Assembly (NCBI GenBank): GCA_030272585.1
Contig: BSYQ01000009.1
Location: 1,550,001 to 1,614,000 of the forward strand
Direction: 5' to 3'
Length of the DNA stretch: 64,000 nucleotides
DNA from: Bryopsis sp. KO-2023
Taxonomy: Eukaryota; Chlorophyta; Ulvophyceae; Bryopsidales; Bryopsidaceae
The notes under the pieces are model-generated. The model saw only the letters and a program-made list of their open reading frames with translations. It did not search any database and was not told where the DNA came from. The translations under genes and the position numbers were made by a program. Of the stretch, positions 28,859-40,876 are shown piece by piece. Position 1 is the first letter of the stretch. Each line of letters begins with the position of its first letter.

Positions 28859-30053
28859 ACTTCGAACAGGAAATTTGTTTCATTTGTTTCATTTGTTTTA
28901 TTTGTTTCTTTTGCTTTGTTTGCTTCATTTGTCTTATTTGTTTCGTTTCTTTCTCGTGATCCATTGAAACATGGTGTGGGGCTTTTTCTACTTGGTTTGG
29001 GGACAAATTTTGCTGGGAAAAGAATAAGAATAAAACCAAACGAAATACAATTTGGAGAACTGGCCCTGGAGTCAACTTGGTTCCAGTGGTTCAATATTTT
29101 GCTGCTCTGTGTTTTTTTTGGGAATTCATTCTCCAAGAAAAAATTGCATTTGCTGGTGATCATGGGCAATATCTTGTAACATTTGTTTTTCTTTTCTGTT
29201 TTCTTGCCACACCATGAACCTTTGCCGTTGTTTGTATCAGTGCTTTGTTTTTGAGATTGATTGAAAATTTCCCCATGTCTTTGTATGGACCGATCGAAAA
29301 ATCTTGCAGGTGTCAGTAGGTGATGTGGATGGATCACCAGTGTGAAGTTCCTCCAAATTGACCGCCTGTGGTGTTTTTCTCTTCCTTTCCGAATGATATC
29401 AGTGAACAACTTGGAAGAAATTGAAAGGTGGCCCTGAGAAATACTGGGCTTCTGGCATCTACTTCTGGCTACATGTGCTATGGCTGGTAGGGATTGCAAG
29501 TATTCAAAGATCTGTGGTCAATATTCACAGGTGCGCATGTTTTTTTCTTTTCTTGGTTGTTTGGTGCTCTATTTTTTTCACACAAAAGGAATTCTGCTAC
29601 TTCTGTAGTGGGATCCATTGTTCCTCCTGTACAGGAGGAACACAAAAACGCTTACAGTCCAACATCTCAATATTCCTCGACCACTCCAAACCACAACCTT
29701 CCCCAACAGAGTCAACCCTTGCTGCCCCCCAAACCACCCTTTCCCTCAACTCACCATGCACCATCATTCTACCTCCCATCTCTCTCAACCCCCCCCCCCC
29801 TTAAATATAATGTGATAATTCATGGGGATGTGGACAGCATCAGAGGTAGAATTCTGGATGGGCTTTGATACGAGGTAGCAAGAGGGACAGTCAGTAATTC
29901 AATCCAGTGAGGCTATGATTTGAAGGCGAGAGGGGAGTTGTTTTTCTTGCGGAGTGTTGAAAGTTGTGAAATGCTGCTGGTCGCCAACCCAACCCGAGAT
30001 GTTTACAACAGTGCAGACTGTGTGTGGGTGTGAAACCCTCTTGGGTGGTCCAT
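28859..30053. other. intergenic between convergent genes, with a TTTGTTTCA-like minisatellite
   Basis: 28872-28955 is a degenerate 9-10 bp tandem repeat (TTTGTTTCA and variants) just after the kinase stop. The remainder is AT-rich, with a C/A-rich block at 29660-29810. Frames over these repeats are low complexity and no gene is supported. Confidence 0.6.
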
Positions 30054-32046
30054 TCACAGCCACACCGCCCAGCCATATGCTATCACTCCTATCAGCAGAG
30101 CTCCCAAGTGACTTGTAAGAATGTACTTGTAGCCGTGGTAATCCTTACCGACATTTCCCATCATTTTCCTCACCTAGATTGGAAAAAAAGCAAACCACAC
30201 CATATCTTGTTAGGACAATCAAATCAGCAATCCAAGCGGAAAATTTGTACATATGTATGTAAATGCTCTACATATTCAAATGCAGGAAGCCATTGGGGTT
30301 CAAGAAGTGGCAAAAAAACAGAAACAAATAAAGGGATGGAGATGGGTAGCTCAGGATTTCCCTTATTAGTCATCATGGACACTGGGCGTTTGTTCAACCC
30401 AGTATGCTCATAGCGCAAGGATAAATCATCACTGCTGGCTGATTCCACATACAACATTCCACAGAGCTGATTGCGGTGAATTGCATACTGACCAAACAAC
30501 CCCCCTGGATCTATTTCCACTCACCTCCACGGCCCAGGTGGACACTGTGCTCAAAGAACCAGCAAAGCCGGTTTTCAAAGCAAAGACCATCACAGCTTGC
30601 ACCGGTGAAAGTGGAGAAGAATACACGCTAACTCCATGGGCCAGGAAACTGACGGCACAAGCAATCATGTTGGCTGCAAACGTCCCTGCTGGAAACCATG
30701 ACAGACCTCCCTTCATTTTTCCGTTCACCGCCCCCAGCCTCCACCTCAGAATCGCCCCCAACGGACCGAACAACACCGCCACACACAGTTTCTTCCAAAA
30801 CCCTCCACCCTTCAACGAAAACGTCCCCATGAGCGATGCTGCTGTGGATATTACTAACACCACCATGGCAGTGCAAGAAATCGCTGACCATTCGCTCCAT
30901 CTGCCACTGTTCGGAGCGGCTACGTTCGACCCAGACCCTTCCATGTCAGACGCGAGTTTTTTACTCTTTGTTTCTGTAATTGCACCGGAATGGGGTGTTT
31001 CTTTGCCCATCAAGGCAAGTCCGGCATGTTCTCCGAGGGTTAGGGAAGCCAGGGCGACTTGCGTCCCAACCACAAGGCCAGACAGAACCCCCAACCATTG
31101 AGAATCCAGTTGTGTGGGGGCACCCCCAAACAGCATCACCATCATTTGAAGCTGCCAGCTGGCAAACGTTGTGAGTGATCCGCAAAACCCTGTTCTCAGT
31201 CCAACCTACAGTAAAAATAGTTCCAAAAAATAAATAAAAATGGAGCGATGAAATTGAGTAGAATAGGGAAGTTTATGGCGGGGTTCAGTAATGTGTGAAT
31301 AAAAGGATTGTTGTTGAAAGGGGGGGGGGGGGGGCAGTAGCATTTCGAATTCATTGGGTGGTTCTTGCTGGGAAGAACCACACCGTCTCAATTGAAGTAA
31401 CAAAGCAAAGATTGTTTTGTATGAAAACCATGCAAGCAACAATTCTTCCTCCTATTTTTTTTTTTTTTCTTTTCCGGGAGACTCCACAAACCTGTAAGGC
31501 GTCGTGGGATTGCAATGGGCTGCCCCTCTTAAATGCCGCGATCGGCTTTTCGGGGACCTCCTTCGCCGCCGAGTATCTCGCCGCCAACACCGCAACCGAC
31601 GAAAGCAGACCCATCACGAAACATCCCACAGCGTTCGCTGGCAAATCTCTGAAAAACGCCCCCCCATGGTTATCGCCTGTTCCGTCTGCTACGACGCAAG
31701 GTATCCAGTGAAAATTGCCCCCCCTAACGCGCTCCGCACAGTTTCCACCGAAGAGCTCTCCCAAAAGGATTCGAACGACGACCCCGGCCTGACTGAACAC
31801 GGCCAAATGCACTAACGTCGCTGGCGTTCCTTTCCGCCCAAAGATGCCGTTCACCATGGACGGTCTGGAGGGCGTGCGCTCGCTGGAAAACTCGCTGGCG
31901 GCTGCCCTAGTCGTTACCGCTCTCCTCCCTCCCGAAACGACGAGTTTTGCTGGGGGCAATTTTCGGCCGATGTGTGTGGAGGTTCGCGTAACGCATGTGC
32001 ATTGTGGGAGGAGGGGAAGCGATAACAACCAAGAAGCGGACAGCAT
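30054..32046 (-). CDS. FEX-type fluoride export protein (two fused CrcB domains)
   Basis: Three phase-0 exons, 32046-31492, 31205-30525 and 30173-30054, give 451 residues. Eukaryotic FEX proteins are single-chain tandem CrcB domains forming a fluoride channel that protects cells from environmental fluoride. Domain 1 shows VFSQAGVVVRILLGELF, LPANAVGCFVMG and VGLRTGFCGSLTTFASW. Domain 2 shows LFGPLGAILRWRLG, FAANMIACAVSFLAHG, KTGFAGSLSTVSTW and the last span SHLGALLIGVIAYGWAVWL. Both halves keep the G-(F)-x-GS-(L)-T/S-T motif. The ~70-residue N-terminus before the first span is poorly conserved, and the MVNGIFGRKG methionine is a possible alternative start. A 60-residue Ser/Lys loop links the domains. 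The upstream neighbour on the same strand ends only 270 bp away. Confidence 0.93.
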
Positions 32047-32316
32047 CGTGGGTGGAGAGTGCGCGAAGCGACCATTGTGGTGTAAATTTGGAGGAGGCCC
32101 AACAGAATTATCCTCAAAAGAAGCTTTTTGTAGTTCAAAATGCGGGGGTGACACGACACATCAAAAATCAATGCTTTCTTTTTTCAATTTTTTCAATGTT
32201 GATCAAAAGAAAAAAAAGAAGCCCACACCATCGAAACCTAGGCTAATAAAAAAACCCACCAAAGAATATACTGACCCCCAATTGTGAAGAGCAAAAAATC
32301 CCAACCCCTTCATAGC

Positions 32317-35165
32317 CTACAGTTCTTCCTTTTTTGCGCTGTTCATATCTTTTTGGTGGGTTTCGAGGCTGGCAATGGCCAGAGCGGTGTGGTAAGCGGC
32401 CCCTCTGTGCAGAACGGATTCGTCCAGGATGAAATTGGTGGTGTGCAGCATGGCAGTCGATCCAGCCGTTTGGTTGTTGATGCCCAGCAGCAAGAGGGCT
32501 GCCGGAACCTTTTGTCCATAATATGCGAAATCCTCCCCCACAAGCGAAGGTGGAACATCGACCGTGGAAGACTCACCGAACAACCTGAAAGGGTTAAAAA
32601 ACACACACACATGTGTTTGGCAGGGTCGACATATTCGGAACCCTCCTTTTTGGGGGCAGCCAGGGAGGGGGGGGGGAATCTTGGATGGGGAATATGACGG
32701 GTAATCAAAACAAAAACATTTTTTTAAAAGAAATCACGGGGAAATACATTGTGTGTAGGTACGTGGCAGAATTAAGAAAAAAGGTCAGCTGGATAGGGAA
32801 ACGTACAGTGCACCTCCTGTCGCAGACCGGTGTTTCAATGGCCTATACATTGCGCACCAGTTGCTCCTGCGATTACTACTTCAGATTTGACAATGTACGG
32901 GTACATTGTTCGATCCAGGTCAGACTGGGGAAGTGCATGGACTCACCCTTGGGCAACTTTCATAGCAAACTCGTAGGCCCCCTTGTCGTTGATTGTGGGT
33001 GGATATCGGGAGGAGTAGGAAGACGCAGCCTCACACCTGAACGCTGATGCAATGCCCTTGGACATCTCGGTCATCCGCTCTTCCAGCATGTCGATGCCGG
33101 TCGCCTGCAGGGACCTCCAATCCACCAACACAATAACTACCGCAATTGCTCTTTTCACATTGACATAATGTAGTGAAGGAAGCACTAAACGTGGGTGACG
33201 TTCTTATATTACCACTAATTTTCAATTAGCACGAGAAGATTAACGTATTTCACCAGGATGTTGCACATTCTAGAGTGGCAGTCCAATATATTACAGCTGA
33301 AAGAGAATTAGGCAATCTTTATGTCGAATTCATCCCCACATGAAATGTTTTTGTTTTTTTTTTAATCATGGAAAGAAACGTTCAGACAATGCACACACCT
33401 CATCGTCCCAGAAATCGTAACGTCCGAAGGAATCACGTTGAAAGCTCCGCCACCATCCACCTTTGCAATCGTCACTACGTTCGATTCCACAGGAGGGGTT
33501 TCTCTGGACACCAATGTCTGCAGAAAAAGCGACAAATTTTACAGTCAGTTGTTATATTTACTGCCCCGGCGTCTACCAGCATGGACATCAGAAAATCTCA
33601 AGCAGCGAAAGAAATAGTCCAAAACAACCGGGCAAGGGAACTTGACAAAAAAGAGCGGTTTATTCTCATCACAGAATCGAACATCGGATGATGTGGGGAA
33701 AATAAAAGCTTTCAAATATCCATTCTGAAGCAAGGTTAATGACCCAAGATTCTGGAGCAAGAAACAAAACCGCATTTGTTTTCAGAGAGAAAAAACACAT
33801 GCTGGCACACACAAGATCCTTTGCACCTGAAAGGCGGTGATCATTTGAGCGACGGCAGGCCAAGGGTCGACGTTCAAATGGGGCATGGCACCATGGCCCC
33901 CCCTCCCAGTGACCTTCAAAATGAACGCGTTTGTACCTGCAGTGATGGTCCCCTGTCGAGAGCCCACCACTCCAGAGGGCAGCTCCGGCCAGACATGAAA
34001 CCCAAACATGGCTGACACGCCCTCCACAGCCCCTGGAACAATCACAACTCAGTCCCACAGCTGATAGAGTTCCCCTCACGTGCATTTTGACTCCATTTAT
34101 GTATGGTAGAAAGCTAGAGTTGACCTCAGTAGTGGGATTGCACTGTTGTCATATGTGTTTTTCCACGAAAATGTCATTCTGAAGTGAGATTTGCAACCGT
34201 TTTGATGCCTTGTGTTAGGTGTTTTTTTCTGCTTCGACATACCTTGTTGGACCATTTTCTCTCCGCCGGCTCGGCCCTCTTCTGCAGGCTGGAAAACGAG
34301 CCGGACTGTGCCTTTCAGCTCCGCTTCTCGCTCCTTCAAGAGTTTTGCTGCCCCCAGCAACATGGACATGTGTGCATCATGTCCGCATGCATGCATGTGG
34401 CCCGGGATCTACCGACCACAGCACCCCCACTCACATCTAGACTCCCCACAAGGCCTTTTCAGGCTGAGAATTAAAAAATAAAAAAGAATTATTTTGCGTT
34501 GTGAATTTATGCAGGATGAAAAGTACCATGCTGACATACGGGAGCCCTTCCGGCTCTTGAATGGGGAGTCCGTCCATGTCAGCCCTCAAGGCCACGATGG
34601 GTGTCCCTTTTCCAATTGTTGCGACGATCCCTGTCTCAGCCACAGGGTACCTAGCGAAAGAAAATATTTTTTATTGACTTTATGTGTAGAAAAAATCAAG
34701 CCAGCCCCGCAAGTACAACCCCAACTAAGAACAATGATGTAGGACTCAGCCTGGATTGCTGTATGTGAAATAAACAACAGAAAGCAGGGGTGGATGGACG
34801 GTACCCACATGAGTTTTTAATCGTTTCAGCCTGCATTTGCATATTCATGCACAATCTAAATTTCCACCACGGAATTCTACTGATCAAAAGCTTTCATGGG
34901 GAGAGACTGAGGATCGCTCTTGGCGTGTGACCGACCTGTACGGAATCTGGAGGTCATCAAGAGTCTTTCGAAGGAAAGCGCTGGTTTTCGGCAACTCGTA
35001 TTGCAATTCTGGGATTTTGTGAAGTTCGCGTCGCTGAGCGACGATCCATGGCTCGATTTTCTTCGCCGCCCCCAGGAGCGACTCGACATTCGAGATGGCG
35101 GCGGTGCATGCCAACAATTGAACGCAGAGTAGGACAACGAGGGGGCTTGCTACTGACGCCGTCAT
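32317..35165 (-). CDS. M20 metallopeptidase, ILR1-like IAA-amino acid hydrolase
   Basis: Seven exons: 35165-34936, 34650-34527, 34408-34243, 34032-33827, 33517-33399, 33114-32947, 32584-32317. They join in phase to give 426 residues. ILR1-type enzymes release auxin or related acids from amino-acid conjugates in the ER. Exon 1 has a signal peptide ([18 protein letters not shown]) and the ELHKIPEL block. Later motifs are [33 protein letters not shown] (metal ligands), LVFQPAEEG (catalytic Glu-Glu), [30 protein letters not shown] and GEDFAYY. The last residues are AKKEEL, a KEEL variant of the KDEL retention signal. The substrate is inferred from family; ureidoglycolate or N-acyl substrates are alternatives. 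Confidence 0.93.
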
Positions 35166-36353
35166 CCTACCGTCTGCGGCTTGAAGAAAGCTTGGAAAAA
35201 AATATTCGATTGCATAGTAATAATGTATTTCATTAATTTCGATTTTCCAATGCCACTTTCGAAATCGAATTCTGGTGGGAATCAGAAACGAGCCAAATCC
35301 TGTGAACCATTCCTGCTTTTTCTTTTTGCACAAGGGTGCAACTCATAGGACAGTGTGTTTCGATTCCTGACGTCTTTGGAGTCTCAACTAGGTGATAATC
35401 TGGCCAGAGTCTCTCGTGAGATTATTCCCAGCCTTTCTTCAGAGACGCCCAATTCCCCCACCCCTTAGGAATGACGCGGGATTGTCGCCTTTTTGCTAGT
35501 TTTTCTAATGCAATTCTTGTTTATTATTTACAGCTAGCTGTGTTATCGAGATAAATAGGGTATTTATGGGATCACCATCTTTCCCCCCAGAAGAATCTGA
35601 GCCATACTGGTTGGGGTGTCTCTGATGATACAGCAAAAGGGTCCTGAATCCATGTATATGTACATAGATAGATGTCAGGGACGAGTTTCTGTCCAACATG
35701 AAGCATCTTATCACCCCAGCCATCAGCAGGATTCCCAAATTCAGGAACATCGACTTGTATCTCCCCAATCAGTTCTGCCTATTTTCCCCGATAGAAGATT
35801 GATTGGTGGGATCTATTGTTGACCCTTGGGGGCTTCACGAATTCAGAAACAAACAGAACTCGAGTTTTTACTCAGCCGTCAAGGATTGAGAAAAAGTATC
35901 AAACAAATTGCCCTACATTTGACAACAAAACCCCTGAAATCTTGACGAAGAGCACGATGCCCCAAGCATGGCTGAAAGCTTAGATACGTTACAATTAGCC
36001 TCCAATTCCTTTCCACCTTCCCCCAACTTCGCCGACTAACACACATCTCTCGTCCTTTTTCTGCCACCGCACTGCCACAGCACACAAGAACAAATTATTC
36101 GATATCGAAAAAGTAACCTTATCGAAATTTACCACCCTCACACTGCAATCGTTTTCATTAGCATGCATTTCTCTTTTTCTCAACTTCATAGTGCTCTTTC
36201 GTTTGGAGGTGATTACAGCCACTTGCAAAACCCTCCAAAATCCCCTGCAAAGCGGAAATCGCTTCTTTCCTTGCTGACCATATTTTCAAAACCTTTTTGA
36301 AATGCACACAAGAGTCCATGCTTACCGAAGGTAAAAGAGCTCTGGACCCCATC
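35166..36353. other. intergenic upstream of the amidohydrolase
   Basis: 1.2 kb, mostly AT-rich. On the minus strand near 35700-35770 a frame reads YKSMFLNLGILLMAGVI, resembling the last membrane span of the FEX protein, but no splice-supported gene surrounds it. Confidence 0.5.
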
Positions 36354-37431
36354 TCAAACAATGGCACTGGCAGCACTCGAAATACGAGGCCATAAATCAG
36401 CACACTCCTTGGCAACAGGGCCAGTAATGGCAGATCCTAAACAAACACAAGAGTTGATCCACATCAGACCATCTGTTGGGAATTGTTGCGAATAGTATTT
36501 GAGAGGGTACACACAAGTTTGAACCCCTGGACTGACTAGGTTAATCAACAGATGCCCTCATCTATACTGCTCCCACATAAACTGTTAAATTCCACCCTGG
36601 AACCATAACTATCACGGGCAACTGAGCTTGCATCAAACGATGTGCCATATTCGACGGCTGGCTGGCAGGCCGTTTCATTTTTTTTGTGAGCAGGCCTCCA
36701 TGTGACGGGGGGGGGATTCACAAAAAGTTAATGAAACGGAACACAACTCTGGACCTTCTGTTTCCATCCCATTCTCTGTCCCTTGAGAGTACCTTTCATT
36801 TCTCCCTTGGGATTGACGATCACTCCAGCATTGTCCTCAAAGTAGATGAAAGTACCGTCCTTTCTCCTCCAGGGCTTACGCTGACGAACGACCACCGCTG
36901 GGGTGACTGCAATAACAAGCCAACTCTTTCTCAAAAAAAAAAAACAAACAGAAACAGAAACCACCCTGTTGCTCTGCAACTTTCGAAATAAGGGAGAAAT
37001 AAGGGGGGAAGAATATGATTTGCCCTCCCTTGCAACAAGCAAATGGCCCAGTCTGGCTGTGCAGCTGACAAGAAAACCTAGCAAAGCTTTTTGAGAGTCA
37101 GCATGGGGCCACCATCACTCAAGTCCAAACTGACTTTCCCCAAAGTGGAACGCACCACCTTATCGACAAACGTCCTTCGATATCTAAACTATTTCCCCTA
37201 ACCTTTCTTCCTCAGGTCGGGCTTTCCCTTCTTCACCGTCGCCATGACCATATCCCCAGGACCAGCTTTAGGCAATCTGTTCAACCTCGCTCCCCATCCA
37301 ACGACAGAGATGATGTACAGATTTTTGGCACCGCTGTTATCGGCGCAGTTCATGATCGCCGCGACGGGCAAACCAAGAGACATCCGGAACTTGTTTCCGG
37401 CAGCTCCTCCGCGCCCTCTCTTCGACGCCAT
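36354..37431 (-). CDS. RPL23: cytosolic 60S ribosomal protein uL14 (RPL23)
   Basis: Three exons, 37431-37203, 36906-36793 and 36436-36354, join in phase to 141 residues; the family is about 140. The sequence follows the eukaryotic uL14 closely: [90 protein letters not shown] and [13 protein letters not shown]. It lies at the subunit interface of the ribosome. The first exon starts 676 bp from the divergent OB-fold gene. Confidence 0.97.
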
Positions 37432-38106
37432 TGTGCTCTCGTTCCCTTCTCCTCTAGTCCGCGCCGACTATTCCACTCCAAGCTCCACCAAAGCCCACAA
37501 CGAAACAAACGTTGTGTCCAACGACGGCGATTTGCTCTCTCCGCGCAGGAGCAAAATTTCCCCAACCAGAACAGTGGCGATCCATTTGGCCGCCAGAATC
37601 CACATCGGATCAGGGAAGCCCCATCACGCGTAATGCGTCACGTTTTGGAAAAGACTCACTCGGATGTCCACCACCAATTGGACAAAATGGACTGTTTTTT
37701 CACTCGTTTTTCGGGTTCAGATGGAGACCTTCTGGAAAAAGAGTGAGGAGCAAGTCAGCAAGCAATGTCTACTGTTCACCTGTGCAAAAATAAAGAAATG
37801 GCAAATTGCACACTCTCCAAAACACTCTTGCCTGGGATTTTGTAATCCAAGGTCATTTGTGCAGGCAAAATCTGTCCATGTGAGTCAGCATCACAGAAAC
37901 TATCTTTCTGGACTTTCAACGGGTCGACGCGCCAATTTCGCTTCCGTCCTTTTCCCCCTTGGATGAAAGTTAAAGCCCCGATGTCCCGTTGAGGCACGAG
38001 ATCCTTTCAGGGCGCCTCACGAACACCCCGAAAGGAAAACAGCGAACCCAAGAGGGAAAGAAAAAAATAAAAACACTCTGGGAAAGAATCACGATAGCTC
38101 TGAGGG
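37432..38106. promoter_or_regulatory. divergent promoter region between uL14 and the OB-fold gene
   Basis: 675 bp with no supported coding frame. It must hold the uL14 promoter on one side and the OB-fold gene promoter on the other. No clear TATA or initiator could be assigned. Confidence 0.45.
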
Positions 38107-40876
38107 ATGGACGAGCCATGCACGTCCATTTCGGAGGGGAGCCTTTCCCAAGTGTTTTTGGACCGACCTCGAGGAGCACTAATCAAACAGGAGATCACGC
38201 TTCAAGTCATTGGTGCGCGCGTTGCACGTCCGTTAATTTCACTACACACCCTACGAACACTTGGATATTTTTCCTTGCATCACCAACAAGCACAACACAC
38301 AAAAATGACGTCTTTCTCCTCCTTAGATTCCGGTTGGGAGGTGCGAACTGGGTTTTGGGGAGATTACTACGTGATGAGGTTGCACGACCGGAACCGTTGG
38401 GCCCTTGGTTTCCTTTGCACTTCGCTCTTTAAAACTGGAATCGTCAAACGACTGGACGATGGAGCGGTGGTACGGTTATCGGAGTTCGTGGTGACGAACT
38501 ACAAATGGGGGAAACTGTAAGTGCTGCCCGTCGAACAGGTGATTGAAGGATTCCGATCCCGAACGCTGAGTCTATTTTTTCTTCAACACGCACAAAAGAA
38601 ACTGACACGAGTAGCGAAGGTCTACGTCGGTTAGAGCGCTAGCTAAGAAACGACAGGCGTCAAAGACGTCCGGCACTTTTCCTTGCATTTTGCTTGACAA
38701 GAAAAATCATGGGGCCAGGCAAAAACGTTTCCACAGTTTAGCAGCGCAAGCAAAATTTGATGCAAAGATATTGATTGCTCAAGGGCCGTCTCTAATTCAT
38801 AATTTCCAGCCATGTCCTCCCAAGGCACCCACAATCCAATATATCAAAAAAAACAAATATGAAATGAACAAATGACCTATAAATATAAATAAATGAAACA
38901 TCATTGATCTAGGGCTGTGCACACAGTTGGTTGGCAAGGTCATGGAGGTCGTTTTGGGGTTTAGACCTGTCCTATGTCTGGATGGAATTCCCGGATGGAT
39001 TGCACCTGTACCGAGGTGGCCATCTCAATGGAATGTTGATGACTCTTTGTTCTGTTCAGGTGCCTTTTTATCGTCAAGATGGATGTAGTGAAAGTGCAGC
39101 CATTGGTCGTGCCATCGGAAACCATTCTCCCCTTGTCTGAGCTGACGGGTGAAAACACACAGTACCCCATCGACCCACCCCTTCGACTGCCAACAATACC
39201 ACATCTGTACGGTGCTCGAACTCTGTACAACCCTTCATCCCCCCTGAACTTTAAGAAAGCTCTGGAACAAGAACCAGGCGATTCCAGCTCATCAAAGTGC
39301 ATGGATGGCACTGGAGAGGACGTTGTCTTGTTGGAGGAGAGGTACTCCGAGATCTGGTCATTCGGGGATGATGAATTTCAACAAGCCTTTGGGACAGACA
39401 GTGAGAAACTCCAGTCACCGAGTTCCAGGGATGAGGGGGAAACCTCAGTGTCAGACACCGGAACGTCACAACACCAGCATGGAGAACGAGAACACCACCG
39501 AGAAGAAGTACAGCATTCCACGGCTTCCGTATCCTCCTCGCAGATGGAGCCCAGCAAAAAATACGACTTTGATTTCTTCCCTGTGCCTTATGACCTGGTG
39601 GGGCAATTTTTCCACATACCCGAGCCGAACCTTCCACCCTCCGTAACTGGGTTTCCTCCACCAGCTGCGTTTTCGGATTGCAGAAATCAGTTTCCAAGGA
39701 AATACTTGCCTGGTGATCAGACATTGCTACCTCCAGGGCAACTCTTGCCTGGAAATTACTACCCCATGGTCGAAAATGCTGTATACTATGCCCCACCCCC
39801 ACCCCCCGACCGTGCTCAGAGGCGAGGGGGGTCAACCAGCAACCGAACCCCCCCAGCATACGGCTGTGCTTACATGCAGCAGAATACAGTGTGGGAAACC
39901 GGTCAGCAATGTGGGGTGTCAGCAAATAATCCTCAGGGGGTCAAGAGGGGGAACAGAAACAACAATCGGAGTGGCTTTCATTGCGGGCAGGGGCTGAAAC
40001 GACATGAAAAAGTGGGAGGCAAGTTTGAGAAAGGGCAAAATGGTCGACAGAGGCTTAACCAACAGCTTCAGGTGGGAGTTTTGCCCGTTCTTACCTTTCA
40101 AACAGCCCAAAGCATCATTGGAAATCATGAGAAAACATTAACAAAAAACACACAACGCATTACCCTGAATTTCTGACCGCACTGAAAACGCTGTTGGAAA
40201 AAGAGTCACCCATTTCCTGCCAAATAAGCTATGCAACAGAGGGAAAGGGATATGTTTTTTCTTCTTCTCAAAATGCACATACATTCGGAACCTAACCTGC
40301 AGGCCCTGTAGCTCTCCAACATCCCTAAATTGAGAAAAAAAGCAATTGCACAGTTTTTGAAGACGATAACCTCATCCATAATTGACCGATTTTCCCACTT
40401 CTTTTCCCCAGGATCCTAGCCCTCACACGGTGCTAGCAAACAACTCACAAGCGCCTCAATGCTCCAGCACCAAAGATCCCAAAAAATCTTGGTATGGTCC
40501 ATTCATTTTCCCACCCCCTCCTCCGCCGACCCCACCCTATCCCCCCTACACTCCTCCACATGGAGGCATTCGACCACCCCCCCACATGTTGATGCATTTC
40601 AATCCGAGACCTAGGTTTCACCAACAGCAGCCCAGATTAGGAACAAGCCATGGGCATCCCAGCCAGAGGCTGTCTTCTTCGCTCCATGCCGGGTTTGGTG
40701 CAGGGGCGAATAATTTTGGAGGGGGGAGTGGGTATTGTGTTTTGCAAAACGGGGTAAGGGGAAGGGAGGGGGGTGGATGGGGTATTGGAATGGGTGTGGG
40801 AACTAGACAGCAAGGTAGGCACCAGCAGGGGCGCTGGTACGGTGGTAGAAAAACGACCTGGGGGAAAAAATACTAG
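38107..40876 (+). CDS. RPA70N-like OB-fold protein with a long Pro/Gly/Arg-rich tail
   Basis: Three exons, 38107-38516, 39060-40071 and 40412-40876, give 628 residues. Residues ~30-155 match the N-terminal OB fold of replication protein A large subunit: ITLQVIGARVA, YYVMRLHDRNRWALG, a LFKTGIVKRLDDGAVVRLSEF block and VVTNYKWGKLCLFIVKMDVV. That last stretch spans the 543-nt intron in phase, which confirms the splice. After the OB fold there is no DNA-binding domain A, B or C. Instead come an acidic Ser-rich linker, a YDFDFFPVPYDLVGQFF segment, then Pro- and Gly/Arg-rich disorder (PPPPPPTPPYPPYTPP, late GGRKTTW). An additional in-frame intron of ~100 nt is possible near 38229-38328 (donor GTCCGT), which would shorten the OB insert. 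Confidence 0.75.

Noticed and set aside
34409-34526. An extra exon (PEKALWG) between amidohydrolase exons 2 and 3
   Set aside because: It would leave a ~34-nt intron. Direct joining of 34527 to 34408 gives the family-typical Y-x-S-x-x-PG-x-MHACGHD spacing.
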